NCBI GenBank assembly: GCA_000242235.1
Contig: JH590863.1
Coordinates: forward strand, 186,001-250,000
Direction of reading: 5' to 3'
Length of the DNA stretch: 64,000 bases
DNA from: Stomatobaculum longum
GTDB lineage: Bacteria > Bacillota > Clostridia > Lachnospirales > Lachnospiraceae
Shown here one piece after another: positions 1 to 8,375 of the stretch (position 1 is the first letter of the stretch; every line of letters begins with the position of its first letter). The notes under the pieces were generated by a model. That model was given only the letters and a program-made list of their open reading frames with translations, was not told the origin of the DNA and did not search any database. The position numbers and the translations under genes are program-made.

Positions 1-1
1 G

Positions 2-844
2 TGGAACAAAGATCAGCACTCGGCGGACTATCAGGCCATTTGGGACTGCTACCGCCCGGGGCACGCGGACTTCGGTTTCGATCGGAAATTCGGCTTTCGG
101 GATCCGCGGGGCGGCGGCAGAAGCTCGGGGCGGGAGACCATAGGCCGGGTGATCGGCGGCGCGATTGCGGCAAAGCTCCTCGCGGAATTCGGCATTCGCG
201 CCTTCGCTTATGTGAGTGCGGTCGGTGCAATCGAGGCAGCGACCTTTGACGAAGCGATTTGTGCGGAAAACCTGCTCGGCATGCCGGATCCGGAAGCCGC
301 GGCGCGGGCGGCGGCATACTTGAAAGAAGTGATGCAAGCCAGAGATTCGCTCGGCGGCACGGTGAGCTGCCGCGTCACCGGGATGTTCCCGGGGCTCGGT
401 GAGCCCGTTTTCGATAAGCTCGACGCAGAGCTTGCAAAGGCGGTCATGAGTATCGGCGCGGTGAAGGGCGTCGAGTTCGGCGACGGCTTCGGGGTGAGCA
501 CCCGGCGCGGCAGCGAAGATAACGATGCCTTCTGCCCGGGACAGGGCGGCACCGAAAAAAAGAGCAATCACGCGGGCGGTATGCTCGGCGGCATTTCAGA
601 CGGCAGCGACATTCTGCTTAGGGCCGCCGTGAAGGCGACGCCTTCGATCGGCTCTCCGCAGGAGACCGTAAACAAAAACGGCGAGCCGGTCACCATCGAG
701 ATTCAGGGGCGGCACGACCCGACCATCATGCCGCGGGCGGCAGTCGTGGTCGAGTCCATGGTGAATCTCGTGCTCGCGGATCTGCTCCTTCGAAACAGCG
801 TGAGTACCGTCGAGAAACTGAAGCGGGCGGCCGGTCGCGCCTGA
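2..844 (+). CDS. aroC: Chorismate synthase, 3' part (5' end outside window)
   Basis: Chorismate synthase makes chorismate from 5-enolpyruvylshikimate 3-phosphate, the last shikimate-pathway step, using reduced FMN. The frame is open from base 2 and gives about 280 residues; the family is usually 360-370, so roughly the first 80 are cut off by the window edge. Visible family signatures are [17 protein letters not shown] near the start, then [14 protein letters not shown], a [14 protein letters not shown] loop, [10 protein letters not shown] and the closing [11 protein letters not shown] motif. Stop is TGA at 842-844. It is followed by a short spacer with tandem repeats and an unrelated ATPase gene, so it probably ends its transcription unit here. 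Identification is secure. Confidence 0.95.
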   Translation, partial: WNKDQHSADYQAIWDCYRPGHADFGFDRKFGFRDPRGGGRSSGRETIGRVIGGAIAAKLLAEFGIRAFAYVSAVGAIEAATFDEAICAENLLGMPDPEAAARAAAYLKEVMQARDSLGGTVSCRVTGMFPGLGEPVFDKLDAELAKAVMSIGAVKGVEFGDGFGVSTRRGSEDNDAFCPGQGGTEKKSNHAGGMLGGISDGSDILLRAAVKATPSIGSPQETVNKNGEPVTIEIQGRHDPTIMPRAAVVVESMVNLVLADLLLRNSVSTVEKLKRAAGRA

Positions 845-932
845 GAGACACGCAGACGGAAGCAAGGAAGGGCGTAAGCGCTGAAAAATAAGTTGTGTGA
901 AAGGGAAGTACCGGGACGGTACCTCTTTTTTT

Positions 933-1047
933 TCGCCAAGTCGCCGAACAAAAAACCGCCAAAACGCCGAACAGAATTCCGCCAAAGCGATGAATGAAAA
1001 TCCGCCAAAACGCCGAACGGAATACCGCCAACTCGCCGAAAAGAATT
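933..1047. repeat. Five imperfect tandem copies of a 23-bp repeat
   Basis: Between aroC and the ATPase gene lie five head-to-tail units of 23 bp, each built around CCGCCAAAACGCCGAAC followed by an A-rich tail. Units begin near 933, 956, 979, 1002 and 1025; the first and third are the most diverged. The period is not a multiple of three, so reading frames crossing it shift at every unit and it is unlikely to be coding. The last unit ends about 50 bp before the ATPase start. Function unknown. Confidence 0.75.
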
Positions 1048-1095
1048 GCGCGCGTGCAAAAAAGCAGGTATGCTGAGGGCAAGGGGGTGACGATC

Positions 1096-2370
1096 ATGAG
1101 AGAATACAAAGCAAGAATTGTGGATCGAATTTTGCAGGCAAAATTAGAAGCAAAGGGCGCAGTCGTGATAGAAGGACCGAAATGGTGCGGTAAGACAACA
1201 ACAGCCATGCAGGTGGCCGGGAGTATCTTGCGGATGGATGAGCCCTCAAAACGAGAGTCCAATATTCAGATGTCACAGATCGCACCGGAACGTCTGTTGC
1301 AGGGAGAAACACCGCGGCTGATTGATGAATGGCAAATTGCACCGAAGTTGTGGGACGCGGCACGTTATGAGGTGGATAGCCGGGGAGAAGTGGGGCAGTT
1401 CATTTTTACCGGATCGGCGGTTCCGATTGAATCGGAGGAAATTACGCATTCGGGAACCGGACGTTTCACTTGGCTTACCATGCGTCCCATGAGTTTGTAC
1501 GAGTCAGGAGAATCCTCGGGGGAGGTTAGCTTAGGGGATTTGTTCGGGAAGCCGGAGCGTATTGTGGGGAGCAATTCTACGGACATTCTGCAACTTGCTT
1601 TTTTAATCTGCAGGGGTGGGTGGCCACAGGCAATCGGAATGCGCGAGGAGGCCGCACTCTCGCAGGCGGTAGATTATTACGATGCGGTTGTAAAGTCCGA
1701 TATTAACCGAGCGGATCAGGTTAACAGAGATCCGGAGAGAGTCAGGCGTCTCATGAGATCGCTGGCGCGAAATCAGGGCGCACAAATCGCAAACACCGTG
1801 CTCCGAGATGATATGCGAGTGAATGACACGGCTTCTCTGAGTGAAGACACTGTGGCATCTTACATTACGGCATTGAAGCGTATTTTTGTTGTGGAAGATA
1901 TGCCTGCTTGGAATCCCAATTTGCGTTCCAAGACAACCATTCGAACCGCGGATACGAGGTACTATATCGATCCCTCAATTGCCACTGCGGCGCTCGGCGT
2001 GGGACCGAACGACTTGTTGAATGATTTGAATACCATGGGGCTGTTGTTTGAAACCCTCTGCGTGCGAGATTTGCGCGTCTATGCGGAGGCACTCGGCGGA
2101 GCAGTATCGCACTACAGAGACAAGGATAATTTGGAATGTGATACGGTCATTCACCTGAGAAACGGTAGCTACGGGTTAGCGGAAATAAAACTGGGAGGAG
2201 ATAAGTTAATTGAAGACGGTGCCAAAAATCTAAAGACTTTGGCGGATAAAATTGATACCGGTAAAATGCCGGCCCCGTCTTTTATGATGATTGTTGTCGG
2301 AGCAGGTGAGTTTGCGTATAGACGCGAGGATGGAATTTATATTGTTCCGATTACTTGCCTGAAAAACTAA
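1096..2370 (+). CDS. AAA-type ATP-binding protein with C-terminal DUF4143
   Basis: Predicted 424-residue P-loop ATPase of the AAA_14/DUF4143 type, a widespread family of uncertain function. The N-terminal third carries Walker A GPKWCGKTTT near residue 26 and a LIDEWQIAP segment typical of the family's Walker B region. The C-terminal half (LFETLCVRDLRVYA, then LAEIKLGG) matches the nuclease-like DUF4143 fold. I start at ATG 1096 because AAGGGGGTGA lies just upstream; the frame is open further upstream to 994, but that part runs through the tandem repeats and looks non-coding. The macrodomain gene follows after 21 bp with its own ribosome site. Fragments of another DUF4143 protein occur at 54524. 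Confidence 0.85.
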   Translation: MREYKARIVDRILQAKLEAKGAVVIEGPKWCGKTTTAMQVAGSILRMDEPSKRESNIQMSQIAPERLLQGETPRLIDEWQIAPKLWDAARYEVDSRGEVGQFIFTGSAVPIESEEITHSGTGRFTWLTMRPMSLYESGESSGEVSLGDLFGKPERIVGSNSTDILQLAFLICRGGWPQAIGMREEAALSQAVDYYDAVVKSDINRADQVNRDPERVRRLMRSLARNQGAQIANTVLRDDMRVNDTASLSEDTVASYITALKRIFVVEDMPAWNPNLRSKTTIRTADTRYYIDPSIATAALGVGPNDLLNDLNTMGLLFETLCVRDLRVYAEALGGAVSHYRDKDNLECDTVIHLRNGSYGLAEIKLGGDKLIEDGAKNLKTLADKIDTGKMPAPSFMMIVVGAGEFAYRREDGIYIVPITCLKN

Positions 2371-2391
2371 AGCGTACATCGGAGGTGGCTT

Positions 2392-3387
2392 ATGCCCTTA
2401 CACTTGGTCAGAAACGATATCACGAAGATGCGGGTGGATGCCATTGTGAATGCCGCAAACAGTTCCCTTCTCGGCGGGGGCGGGGTGGACGGCTGCATCT
2501 ACCGCGCGGCGGGGCCCGAACTCCTTCAGGCTTGTAAAAAGCTGCACGGCTGCGAAACGGGGCAGGCAAAGATTACCGCGGGCTACCGCCTTCCCTGCAA
2601 GTATGTGATTCACGCGGTCGGGCCGCGCTGGCAGGGCGGAATGCGAGGGGAAGAGGAAAAACTGCGTTCCTGCTACCGGGCATCCCTGAAACTTGCAGCG
2701 GAATATCAGTGCGAAACTGTTGCCTTCCCGCTGATTTCCGCCGGGATTTACGGCTACCCGAAGGCAGAGGCGCTTCGCGTCGCGGTCACGGAGATTGCTG
2801 CTTTTCTCGAGACCGCGGAGCTCACGGTCTACCTGGTCATCTTTGACCGGGAGTCTTATGAAATCGGCGCGGAACGCTTCTCGGAGATTGCGGTCTATAT
2901 CGACGAGCGCTATGTGGATGCACATACGGAGACTGCCGATCGGCGTTTAAGCCGGGAGCGGCTGTACGAGGCAAAGTGCTCGGAAGCGCCGCTCTATGAG
3001 ACAAAAGCTGTCGCTGAGATTTCGCTGGAAGAGACTTTACGGCGAATCGGCGAGAGCTTTTCGGAAATGCTGCTACGGAAAATCGACGAGTCGGGCATGA
3101 CGGATGCGCAGTGCTATAAAAAGGCGAATATAGACCGGAAGCTCTTCTCGAAGATACGCAAAGACAAGCACTATCAGCCCTCGAAAGCCACGGCCGTTGC
3201 CTTTGCGCTCGCGCTGGAGCTTCCTCTCCCGGAACTCGAAGAACTCTTAGAAAAGGCGGGCTTTGCCCTCTCGCACGCAAGCAAGTTTGACTTAATCGTT
3301 GAGTACTTTGTCTCGCAGGGCAACTACAATGTCTTTGAAATCAACGAGGCCCTCTTTGCCTTTGATGAGAATCCGATCGGGGCGTGA
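2392..3387 (+). CDS. Macrodomain protein with extra C-terminal domain
   Basis: A 331-residue protein whose first about 160 residues form a macrodomain of the O-acetyl-ADP-ribose deacetylase/YmdB group: [19 protein letters not shown] is the substrate loop and [11 protein letters not shown] the second signature. These domains bind or remove ADP-ribose. Residues about 205-331 are a separate helical region ([18 protein letters not shown], then [18 protein letters not shown]) that resembles a helix-turn-helix-like segment seen attached to macrodomains in Firmicutes. Start is ATG 2392 behind GGAGGTGG. It may be co-transcribed with the ATPase upstream. Exact substrate is not predictable from sequence. 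Confidence 0.88.
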   Translation: MPLHLVRNDITKMRVDAIVNAANSSLLGGGGVDGCIYRAAGPELLQACKKLHGCETGQAKITAGYRLPCKYVIHAVGPRWQGGMRGEEEKLRSCYRASLKLAAEYQCETVAFPLISAGIYGYPKAEALRVAVTEIAAFLETAELTVYLVIFDRESYEIGAERFSEIAVYIDERYVDAHTETADRRLSRERLYEAKCSEAPLYETKAVAEISLEETLRRIGESFSEMLLRKIDESGMTDAQCYKKANIDRKLFSKIRKDKHYQPSKATAVAFALALELPLPELEELLEKAGFALSHASKFDLIVEYFVSQGNYNVFEINEALFAFDENPIGA

Positions 3388-3571
3388 GAACAGCGGAGCA
3401 AATGTCGCCTGCGAGGCGACCCTTCCCGCTTTTAAAAGCGCTATGCTCTCTCTGTCAGTGAAACAAGTGACTCGGCTCTGCGACACAAGCATATGACACA
3501 AGTGTTGTGCCGTGTGTGACGGCTGCCGTGCGGCAGAGCGGTCGGATGAAACTCTGCGGGAGGGAAGCGCA

Positions 3572-4196
3572 ATGAAAGATAATTTAACCGAAATCGTATT
3601 TATTCTGGATCGGAGCGGCTCCATGGGGTTTTTAAATCTTATTCAGCAACGAGACGGAGGTACTGCACGACCGTGAAGATATCAAGCGGGTGGAGCCCCT
3701 CAGCTTTCAAGACTACCGTGTCGGCGGCAGCACCGCGCTGCTCGATGCAATCGGCGATGCGATTCGGCACATCGGAAATCTGCACCGCGAGACGCGCCCG
3801 GAAGAACGCCCGGCGCACACCCTCTTTGTGATTACCACGGACGGGCAGGAAAATGCGAGTTGTCGCTACGGTTATGGGGAGCTCAGGCGGCTCATAGAGC
3901 GGCAGAAGGAAAAATACGGTTGGGAGTTCCTGTTTCTCGGCGCGAATATGGACGCTGTGGAGACAGCCGGTCGCTTCGGTATAGACGCGGACCGGGCGGT
4001 TCGCTACCACTGTGACAGCGCGGGCATTGCGCTGAATTATGAAGCGGTCGGAGAGGCCATACTTACGCTCAGAGAAAAATCGATCCTTGACCGGGACTGG
4101 GACGCGCGCATCCGGGAGGACTACCGAAAGCGCGGGGAACTGAGTCAAAGTAAAGTGAAAGAAGTTGACATAATAAGCCGAGGAAGAATCCGCTAA
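3572..4196 (+). pseudogene. VWA-domain protein, internally deleted and frameshifted
   Basis: Start ATG 3572 follows a good GGGAGGGAAG site and encodes a typical VWA N-terminus ending in ILDRSGSMG, the MIDAS motif for metal binding. The reading frame then breaks. A different frame resumes with FSNETEVLHDREDIKRVEPL and runs cleanly to 4196 through TLFVITTDGQENAS and WEFLFLGANMDAVETAGRFG, which are characteristic of this protein family. About 30 residues expected between the two parts are missing, so a deletion near 3625-3640 both removed sequence and shifted frame. The result should be a non-functional gene unless the assembly is wrong here. Intact relatives are about 230 residues and of unknown function. 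Confidence 0.8.
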
Positions 4197-4585
4197 ACGC
4201 GTTTTAGAAAGCAGCGCCGCTGCGGAAGAGGAGCTTCGGCAAGCGACTTGGGTACGGCACAGCACCGAACGGTTGAGAGACAAAGCGCAAAACGATAAAG
4301 CGTCAAAAGGCGAAGAGCAAAAGGCAGGGAGCCAAACGATACGACTCTGAAGGACAGAACAGAACGAGAAAGCGCCGAACTTGAAAGAAAAACAAGACGA
4401 AGCGCATAAGAGCAAGTATCGAGCGCTAAAGTACCGAAAGACGAAGAACCGAACGATATAGCGGCGAACGAGAAGGCGGTGAAAGACCGGAGCAGAATGA
4501 AAAAGCACTGAACTGTAGAGCGACACAAGACGAAGTGCATAAGACCGGCGCCGAACGAGCAGGTGTTAAGAAAAAGCACCGAAAC
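4197..4585. repeat. Purine-rich degenerate repeat tract, no gene seen
   Basis: This 390-bp stretch between the VWA remnant and lepB is strongly purine-rich on the plus strand and built from recurring short words such as AAAGCGCCGAAC, CGAAAGACGAAG and CCGAACGATA. The words resemble the CGCCGAAC core of the 23-bp array at 933-1047 but spacing is irregular. A long minus-strand open frame crosses it with a monotonous Ser/Phe/Leu/Arg composition, which is what translated low-complexity repeat looks like, and I do not accept it as a gene. Confidence 0.5.
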
Positions 4586-4624
4586 AAAAAAAGAGACACA
4601 GTCCCCGGGGACTGTGTCTCTTTT
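4586..4624. terminator. Rho-independent terminator
   Basis: A perfect stem GAGACACAGTCCCC / GGGGACTGTGTCTC with A-tract on the left and T-tract on the right. It can work in both directions and sits directly after the minus-strand lepB gene, whose 3' end is at 4642. Confidence 0.9.
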
Positions 4625-4641
4625 CGGCTTCTTCGCCCTGT

Positions 4642-5193
4642 TTACTTGAGTGCCTTGATGCCGGGCCAGTAGCGGAACAGGACTTTTGCGACAATCTTGT
4701 CCCGGTAGACATAGTGGTTTTTCCAGTAGCGCGCGTCCACCGAACCGTTCCGGTTGTCGCCCATGCAGAAGTAGGCGCCTTCGGGCACCTGAAATTCCTG
4801 TAACGCCGCGGGCTTCATGGGCTCTTTAATGTAGGACTCCTCGAGCGGCGTCTCGGAATCGTTTAAGTAGACATGGCCGTCCCGAATCGTGACCTTGTCG
4901 CCCGGCAGGCCGATGATGCGCTTCACATAGAGGGTCTCCGGTTCATCGGGGGCGTGGAAGATGATGATATCGCCGCGCGCCGGATCTTCGAAGCGATAGG
5001 AGAGGCGGGAGCCGATTACGCGGTCGCCCGGCATGATGGTTGTAATCATGGAGCCGGTGGGCACGCGCGCATTGGCAATGAGAAAGGTGTTCAGCACAAA
5101 TGCGAGAACCGCCGCAACGGCAAAAATCTGCAGCCAGTCGAGCCATGCGGGGCGGGGCTTTTTGGTTTCCCGATTCGATTCGGAATCTGTCAT
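4642..5193 (-). CDS. lepB: Type I signal peptidase (first of tandem pair)
   Basis: A 183-residue membrane serine protease that cleaves Sec/Tat signal peptides outside the cytoplasmic membrane. One N-terminal membrane segment (LQIFAVAAVLAFVLNTFLI) is followed by the catalytic Ser motif RVPTGSM, the box YVKRIIGLPGD containing the catalytic Lys, and the box GDNRNGSVDARYW. Short length and a single anchor are typical of Gram-positive enzymes. Start is at 5193 behind AAAGGAGT; the frame is open further upstream without support. A close paralogue lies 70 bp upstream on the same strand, separated by a terminator, so the two may be transcribed independently. Confidence 0.93.
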   Translation of the reverse strand: MTDSESNRETKKPRPAWLDWLQIFAVAAVLAFVLNTFLIANARVPTGSMITTIMPGDRVIGSRLSYRFEDPARGDIIIFHAPDEPETLYVKRIIGLPGDKVTIRDGHVYLNDSETPLEESYIKEPMKPAALQEFQVPEGAYFCMGDNRNGSVDARYWKNHYVYRDKIVAKVLFRYWPGIKALK

Positions 5194-5212
5194 AGTAACT
5201 CCTTTCCAAAAG

Positions 5213-5251
5213 AAAAACCGTGATGGCACCGGGCGGTGCTGTCACGGTTTT
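5213..5251. terminator. Terminator between the two lepB genes
   Basis: Stem AAAACCGTGA / TCACGGTTTT with an inner GCACC/GGTGC pair. It lies immediately downstream of the second lepB gene on the minus strand and upstream of the first. Confidence 0.8.
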
Positions 5252-5262
5252 CATGCTGCACG

Positions 5263-5814
5263 TCAGTGAATGCCCTTGATTCCCGGCCAGTAGCGGAACA
5301 GAACCTTCGCGAGTATTTTGTTTTTGTAGACGTAGCTGTTTTTCCAGTAGCGCGCGTCCATCGACTCGTTGCGGTTATCCCCCATGCAGAAGTATGCGCC
5401 TTCCGGCACCTGGAAGGTCTTTTCCGGCTCGACGACCATGGGCTCCTTGATATAGGGCTCCTCGAGCGGCGTCTCGGAATCGTTCAGGTAGACATGACCG
5501 TCCCGAATGGTGACTTTGTCGCCCGGCATGCCGATGATGCGCTTCACGAAGAGCATTTTTTCATCGTCCGGCCAGTGGAAGATGATCACATCGCCTCGCT
5601 TCGGCTCCCCGAAGCGATAGGAGAGGCGGGAGCCGATCACGCGGTCCCCGGTCATAATCGTATTTTCCATGGAGCCCGTGGGAACGCGGGAGTTTGCGAT
5701 TAAAAAGTTGTTGAGCACAAAGGCGACAACAGCGGCGATTACAATAATCTGAATCCAGCTGAGCAGCTCGCGGAGGGCGCTACTCCCCTTATTTGTCTTG
5801 TCCGGTTTGGTCAT
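5263..5814 (-). CDS. lepB: Type I signal peptidase (second of tandem pair)
   Basis: Signal peptidase of 183 residues, clearly a duplicate of the gene at 4642-5193: both share GDRVIGSRLSYRF, VTIRDGHVYLNDSETPLEE and the C-terminal LFRYWPGIK. The catalytic Ser lies in RVPTGSM and the Lys in FVKRIIGMPGD; the membrane anchor is about residues 20-40. Divergence is concentrated in the cytoplasmic N-terminus and in a short stretch before FQVPEGAYFCMGDNRN. Start 5814 has AAAAGGAGC upstream. Multiple signal peptidases are common in Firmicutes and often differ in substrate preference, which cannot be read from sequence. Confidence 0.93.
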   Translation of the reverse strand: MTKPDKTNKGSSALRELLSWIQIIVIAAVVAFVLNNFLIANSRVPTGSMENTIMTGDRVIGSRLSYRFGEPKRGDVIIFHWPDDEKMLFVKRIIGMPGDKVTIRDGHVYLNDSETPLEEPYIKEPMVVEPEKTFQVPEGAYFCMGDNRNESMDARYWKNSYVYKNKILAKVLFRYWPGIKGIH

Positions 5815-6005
5815 GATTCCCGCTCCTTTTATTTTTCTACAAAGTAATAGTATAGTCGACCTTACCCGCATTAGGCAAGCGAGAGCGGTTCGTAAAAATG
5901 CATGAATGTTGCGTTGAAAACGCGCGTATTTTGCGCCGTACAGTGGAAAATACGACGGCTGCTGTGATAAACTAAGAGCATTACAGACAAGCAGGAGGAA
6001 GCTGC

Positions 6006-8375
6006 ATGGAACGAGAACTATACGAGGTGATGGACTGGGCGGCAGTCGAAGAGATTGTTTACTCGGAGTCCGCAGATCCGCACGCCATCTTGGGACCGCA
6101 TAAGACAGACAAAGGCATACTCGTGCAGGCCTTTTTTCCGGGACGGGACAGGGTCCTGTTGCAGCGCGGCAAGACCAAAATGCCGATGGAATTGGCCGAT
6201 GAGAGCGGCTTTTTTGCCTGTCTGATTCCGGGGGAGAAGGAAAGTCTGCGCTATCAGTTCATTCTCCCGGAGGCAGACGGCAGCGAGACGGTCGCAGAGG
6301 ATCCGTACCGCTTTATACCGGAATTGCCGGAAGTGGAGCTCCGCAAGTTTAAGGCAGGCGAGAGCACAGCGGCGCATACCTTCCTCGGCGCGCACGAGAA
6401 GAAGATGGGCGGTGTTTCGGGCATCCGCTTTGCGGTCTTTGCGCCGAATGCGATGCGCGTCTCGGTGGTCGGCGACTTCAACAACTGGGACGGCAGAGTC
6501 CATGAGCTGCGGCGCATGGGAGACAGCGGTATTTTTGCGCTCTTTGTACCGGGTGTGCAGCCGGGTGTTATCTATAAATACGAGATTAAAACCTATGCGC
6601 GGGAGATTTTGTTCCGGGCGGATCCCTATGCGCGTGCGGTTGAGCCTGCGGGCGGCGGCGCTTCGATGATTGCCGCAGCGGAGCCGGACTTTGTCTGGGA
6701 GGATCAGGCCTACCTCACAGAGCGGGCGCAGCGCTACGGAAAATTTGCCGGGGAGCGGCCCATCAACCTCTATGAGCTGAATCTCGCGAGCTTCGCGGCG
6801 GATGCCGACTATCGGAAACTCGCGGAGACCTTGCCGGTGTATTTAAAGGAGATGCATTACACGCATGTGCTCCTGATGCCGTTACTCGAGACGCGCGATG
6901 CGGCTTCGCTCGGCTATCTGACCGGCGCTTACTTTGCGCTTGACACGAAGCTCGGGACGGCCGACGGCTTCCGCGCGCTCGTCAATGCGCTGCACCGCGA
7001 AGACATCGGCGTTCTGATGGACTGGAGTGCAGTCCGATTCCCGCGGACCGAGGAGGGCCTCGCCTACTTTGACGGAACCCCGCTCTACGAGGAAAACGGC
7101 AGCGGCGACACGGCGGTGTTCCGCTTCGGCAGGGCAGAGGTGCAGTCTTTCCTGCTCTCGAATGTGAGCTTCCTCGCAAACGAATTCCACCTCGACGGCG
7201 TTCGGGTCATCGACATGGCGTCGGCTCTCTGGTTTCAGGCAAACGAGAACCGGAACTGCTACGGCGGCGGCGAAAATCTGGACGGCGCGTCCTTCCTGCG
7301 TCGCCTGAGCCTGACGGTGCATAGGAAACTGCCGGGCTTTCTGCTGATTGCCGACGGCAGCGCCGAGTGGCCGCGCACCACGGCGGCGGTCAAGGACGAC
7401 GGCCTCGGCTTTGATTTCCGCTGTAACCGGGGCTTTACGGAGGGCATGCTTGCCTATCTCGGCGCGGACGAGGCAGGCAAGAGCGAGCGCTACGGCGAAC
7501 TCTCGTACGCCCAGCTCTACCAGTACTCGGAGCAGTACATTCTGCCGCTCTCGCACACCTTCCTCTCGGAACAGCAGCCCACCTTGCTCGGACGCCTCGG
7601 TTATCTGCCCTTTGAGGAGCGGATTGCGCTGCTCCGCGCCTTCTTCGGCTTTGTGACGGCGCATCCCGGCAAGAAGCTGCTCTTCGCGGGGCAGGAATTC
7701 GGCATGCTTGAACCGCTGCAGGCGGACGGACACTTGAATTTCTCGCTGCTTGACTTCCCCTCGCACCGGAAGCTCAAAGACTGCGCAGCGGGGCTGAATG
7801 CGTTCTATCTCGAGCACCCGGCACTCTACGAGGGCGACAGTGACACGGAGGGCTTCACCTTCTTAAACTGCCACTCCTACGAGGAAAATGTGGTCGTCTT
7901 CCTGCGGCACGCCGCGGAGGAGGATATTCTGGTCGCCGTGAACTTCTCCGGCACGAGTTATCCGCGCTTTAATCTGGGAGTGCCCTATGCGGGGAGCTAT
8001 AAAGAGATTTTCTCGACCGACGACGAGCGTTTCGGCGGCAGCGGCACGCTGAATCCGCGCGCGCTGCCCGCCCGCGCGATGGAGGTAGACGACAAGGAAA
8101 TCGGCATCGGCATTCGCCTGCCCGCCTACAGTGCGCTCTTCTTTGCCTGCAAGAAGCGGGAGGCGGAGAAGAAAGCGCCGCGCGCCGAACAGGCGGAGGA
8201 AAAGTCGGCAAAGCAGAAGACAGAGAGTCTTCTCGAAAAGGCCGCAGATGTCGCGGGCAAGGCAAAGGATGCAGCGGGCAAAAAGGCTGCGGGGGTTGCC
8301 GGAAAAGCTGCGGGGGTCGCGGGCGCAGCGAAGAAACGGATTGACCGCGCAATGGGAATGGAGAAAAAGAAATGA
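6006..8375 (+). CDS. GlgB-family (GH13) protein with lost catalytic residues
   Basis: A 789-residue protein aligned along its length with glycogen branching enzyme: N-terminal starch-binding-like domains (DPHAILGPH; VVGDFNNWDG near residue 160), a GH13 barrel and a C-terminal beta domain. The catalytic positions are altered. Region II reads DGVRVIDMAS where GlgB has DGLRVDAVAS, so the nucleophile Asp is Ile; region III reads IADGSAEWP in place of IAEESTAWP; region IV reads LPLSHTFL in place of LPLSHDEV; region I has DWSAVRFP in place of DWVPGHFP. The last about 60 residues are an Ala/Lys-rich tail (AAGVAGKAAGVAGAAKK). It overlaps malQ by ATGA, so a glucan-related, probably non-catalytic role such as binding or scaffolding is inferred. 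Start ATG 6006 has AGGAGGAAG. Confidence 0.85.
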   Translation: MERELYEVMDWAAVEEIVYSESADPHAILGPHKTDKGILVQAFFPGRDRVLLQRGKTKMPMELADESGFFACLIPGEKESLRYQFILPEADGSETVAEDPYRFIPELPEVELRKFKAGESTAAHTFLGAHEKKMGGVSGIRFAVFAPNAMRVSVVGDFNNWDGRVHELRRMGDSGIFALFVPGVQPGVIYKYEIKTYAREILFRADPYARAVEPAGGGASMIAAAEPDFVWEDQAYLTERAQRYGKFAGERPINLYELNLASFAADADYRKLAETLPVYLKEMHYTHVLLMPLLETRDAASLGYLTGAYFALDTKLGTADGFRALVNALHREDIGVLMDWSAVRFPRTEEGLAYFDGTPLYEENGSGDTAVFRFGRAEVQSFLLSNVSFLANEFHLDGVRVIDMASALWFQANENRNCYGGGENLDGASFLRRLSLTVHRKLPGFLLIADGSAEWPRTTAAVKDDGLGFDFRCNRGFTEGMLAYLGADEAGKSERYGELSYAQLYQYSEQYILPLSHTFLSEQQPTLLGRLGYLPFEERIALLRAFFGFVTAHPGKKLLFAGQEFGMLEPLQADGHLNFSLLDFPSHRKLKDCAAGLNAFYLEHPALYEGDSDTEGFTFLNCHSYEENVVVFLRHAAEEDILVAVNFSGTSYPRFNLGVPYAGSYKEIFSTDDERFGGSGTLNPRALPARAMEVDDKEIGIGIRLPAYSALFFACKKREAEKKAPRAEQAEEKSAKQKTESLLEKAADVAGKAKDAAGKKAAGVAGKAAGVAGAAKKRIDRAMGMEKKK

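Noticed and set aside
3639-4526. Long minus-strand open frame of 295 codons over the VWA remnant and repeat tract
   Set aside because: Composition is monotonous Ser/Phe/Leu/Arg, it runs antisense to clear VWA coding sequence, and has no ribosome site. It is a by-product of purine-rich repeats.
6882-7817. 311-codon minus-strand open frame inside the GlgB-like gene
   Set aside because: Antisense to a fully alignable GH13 protein; such open frames arise from the high GC third-position bias and show no recognisable domain.
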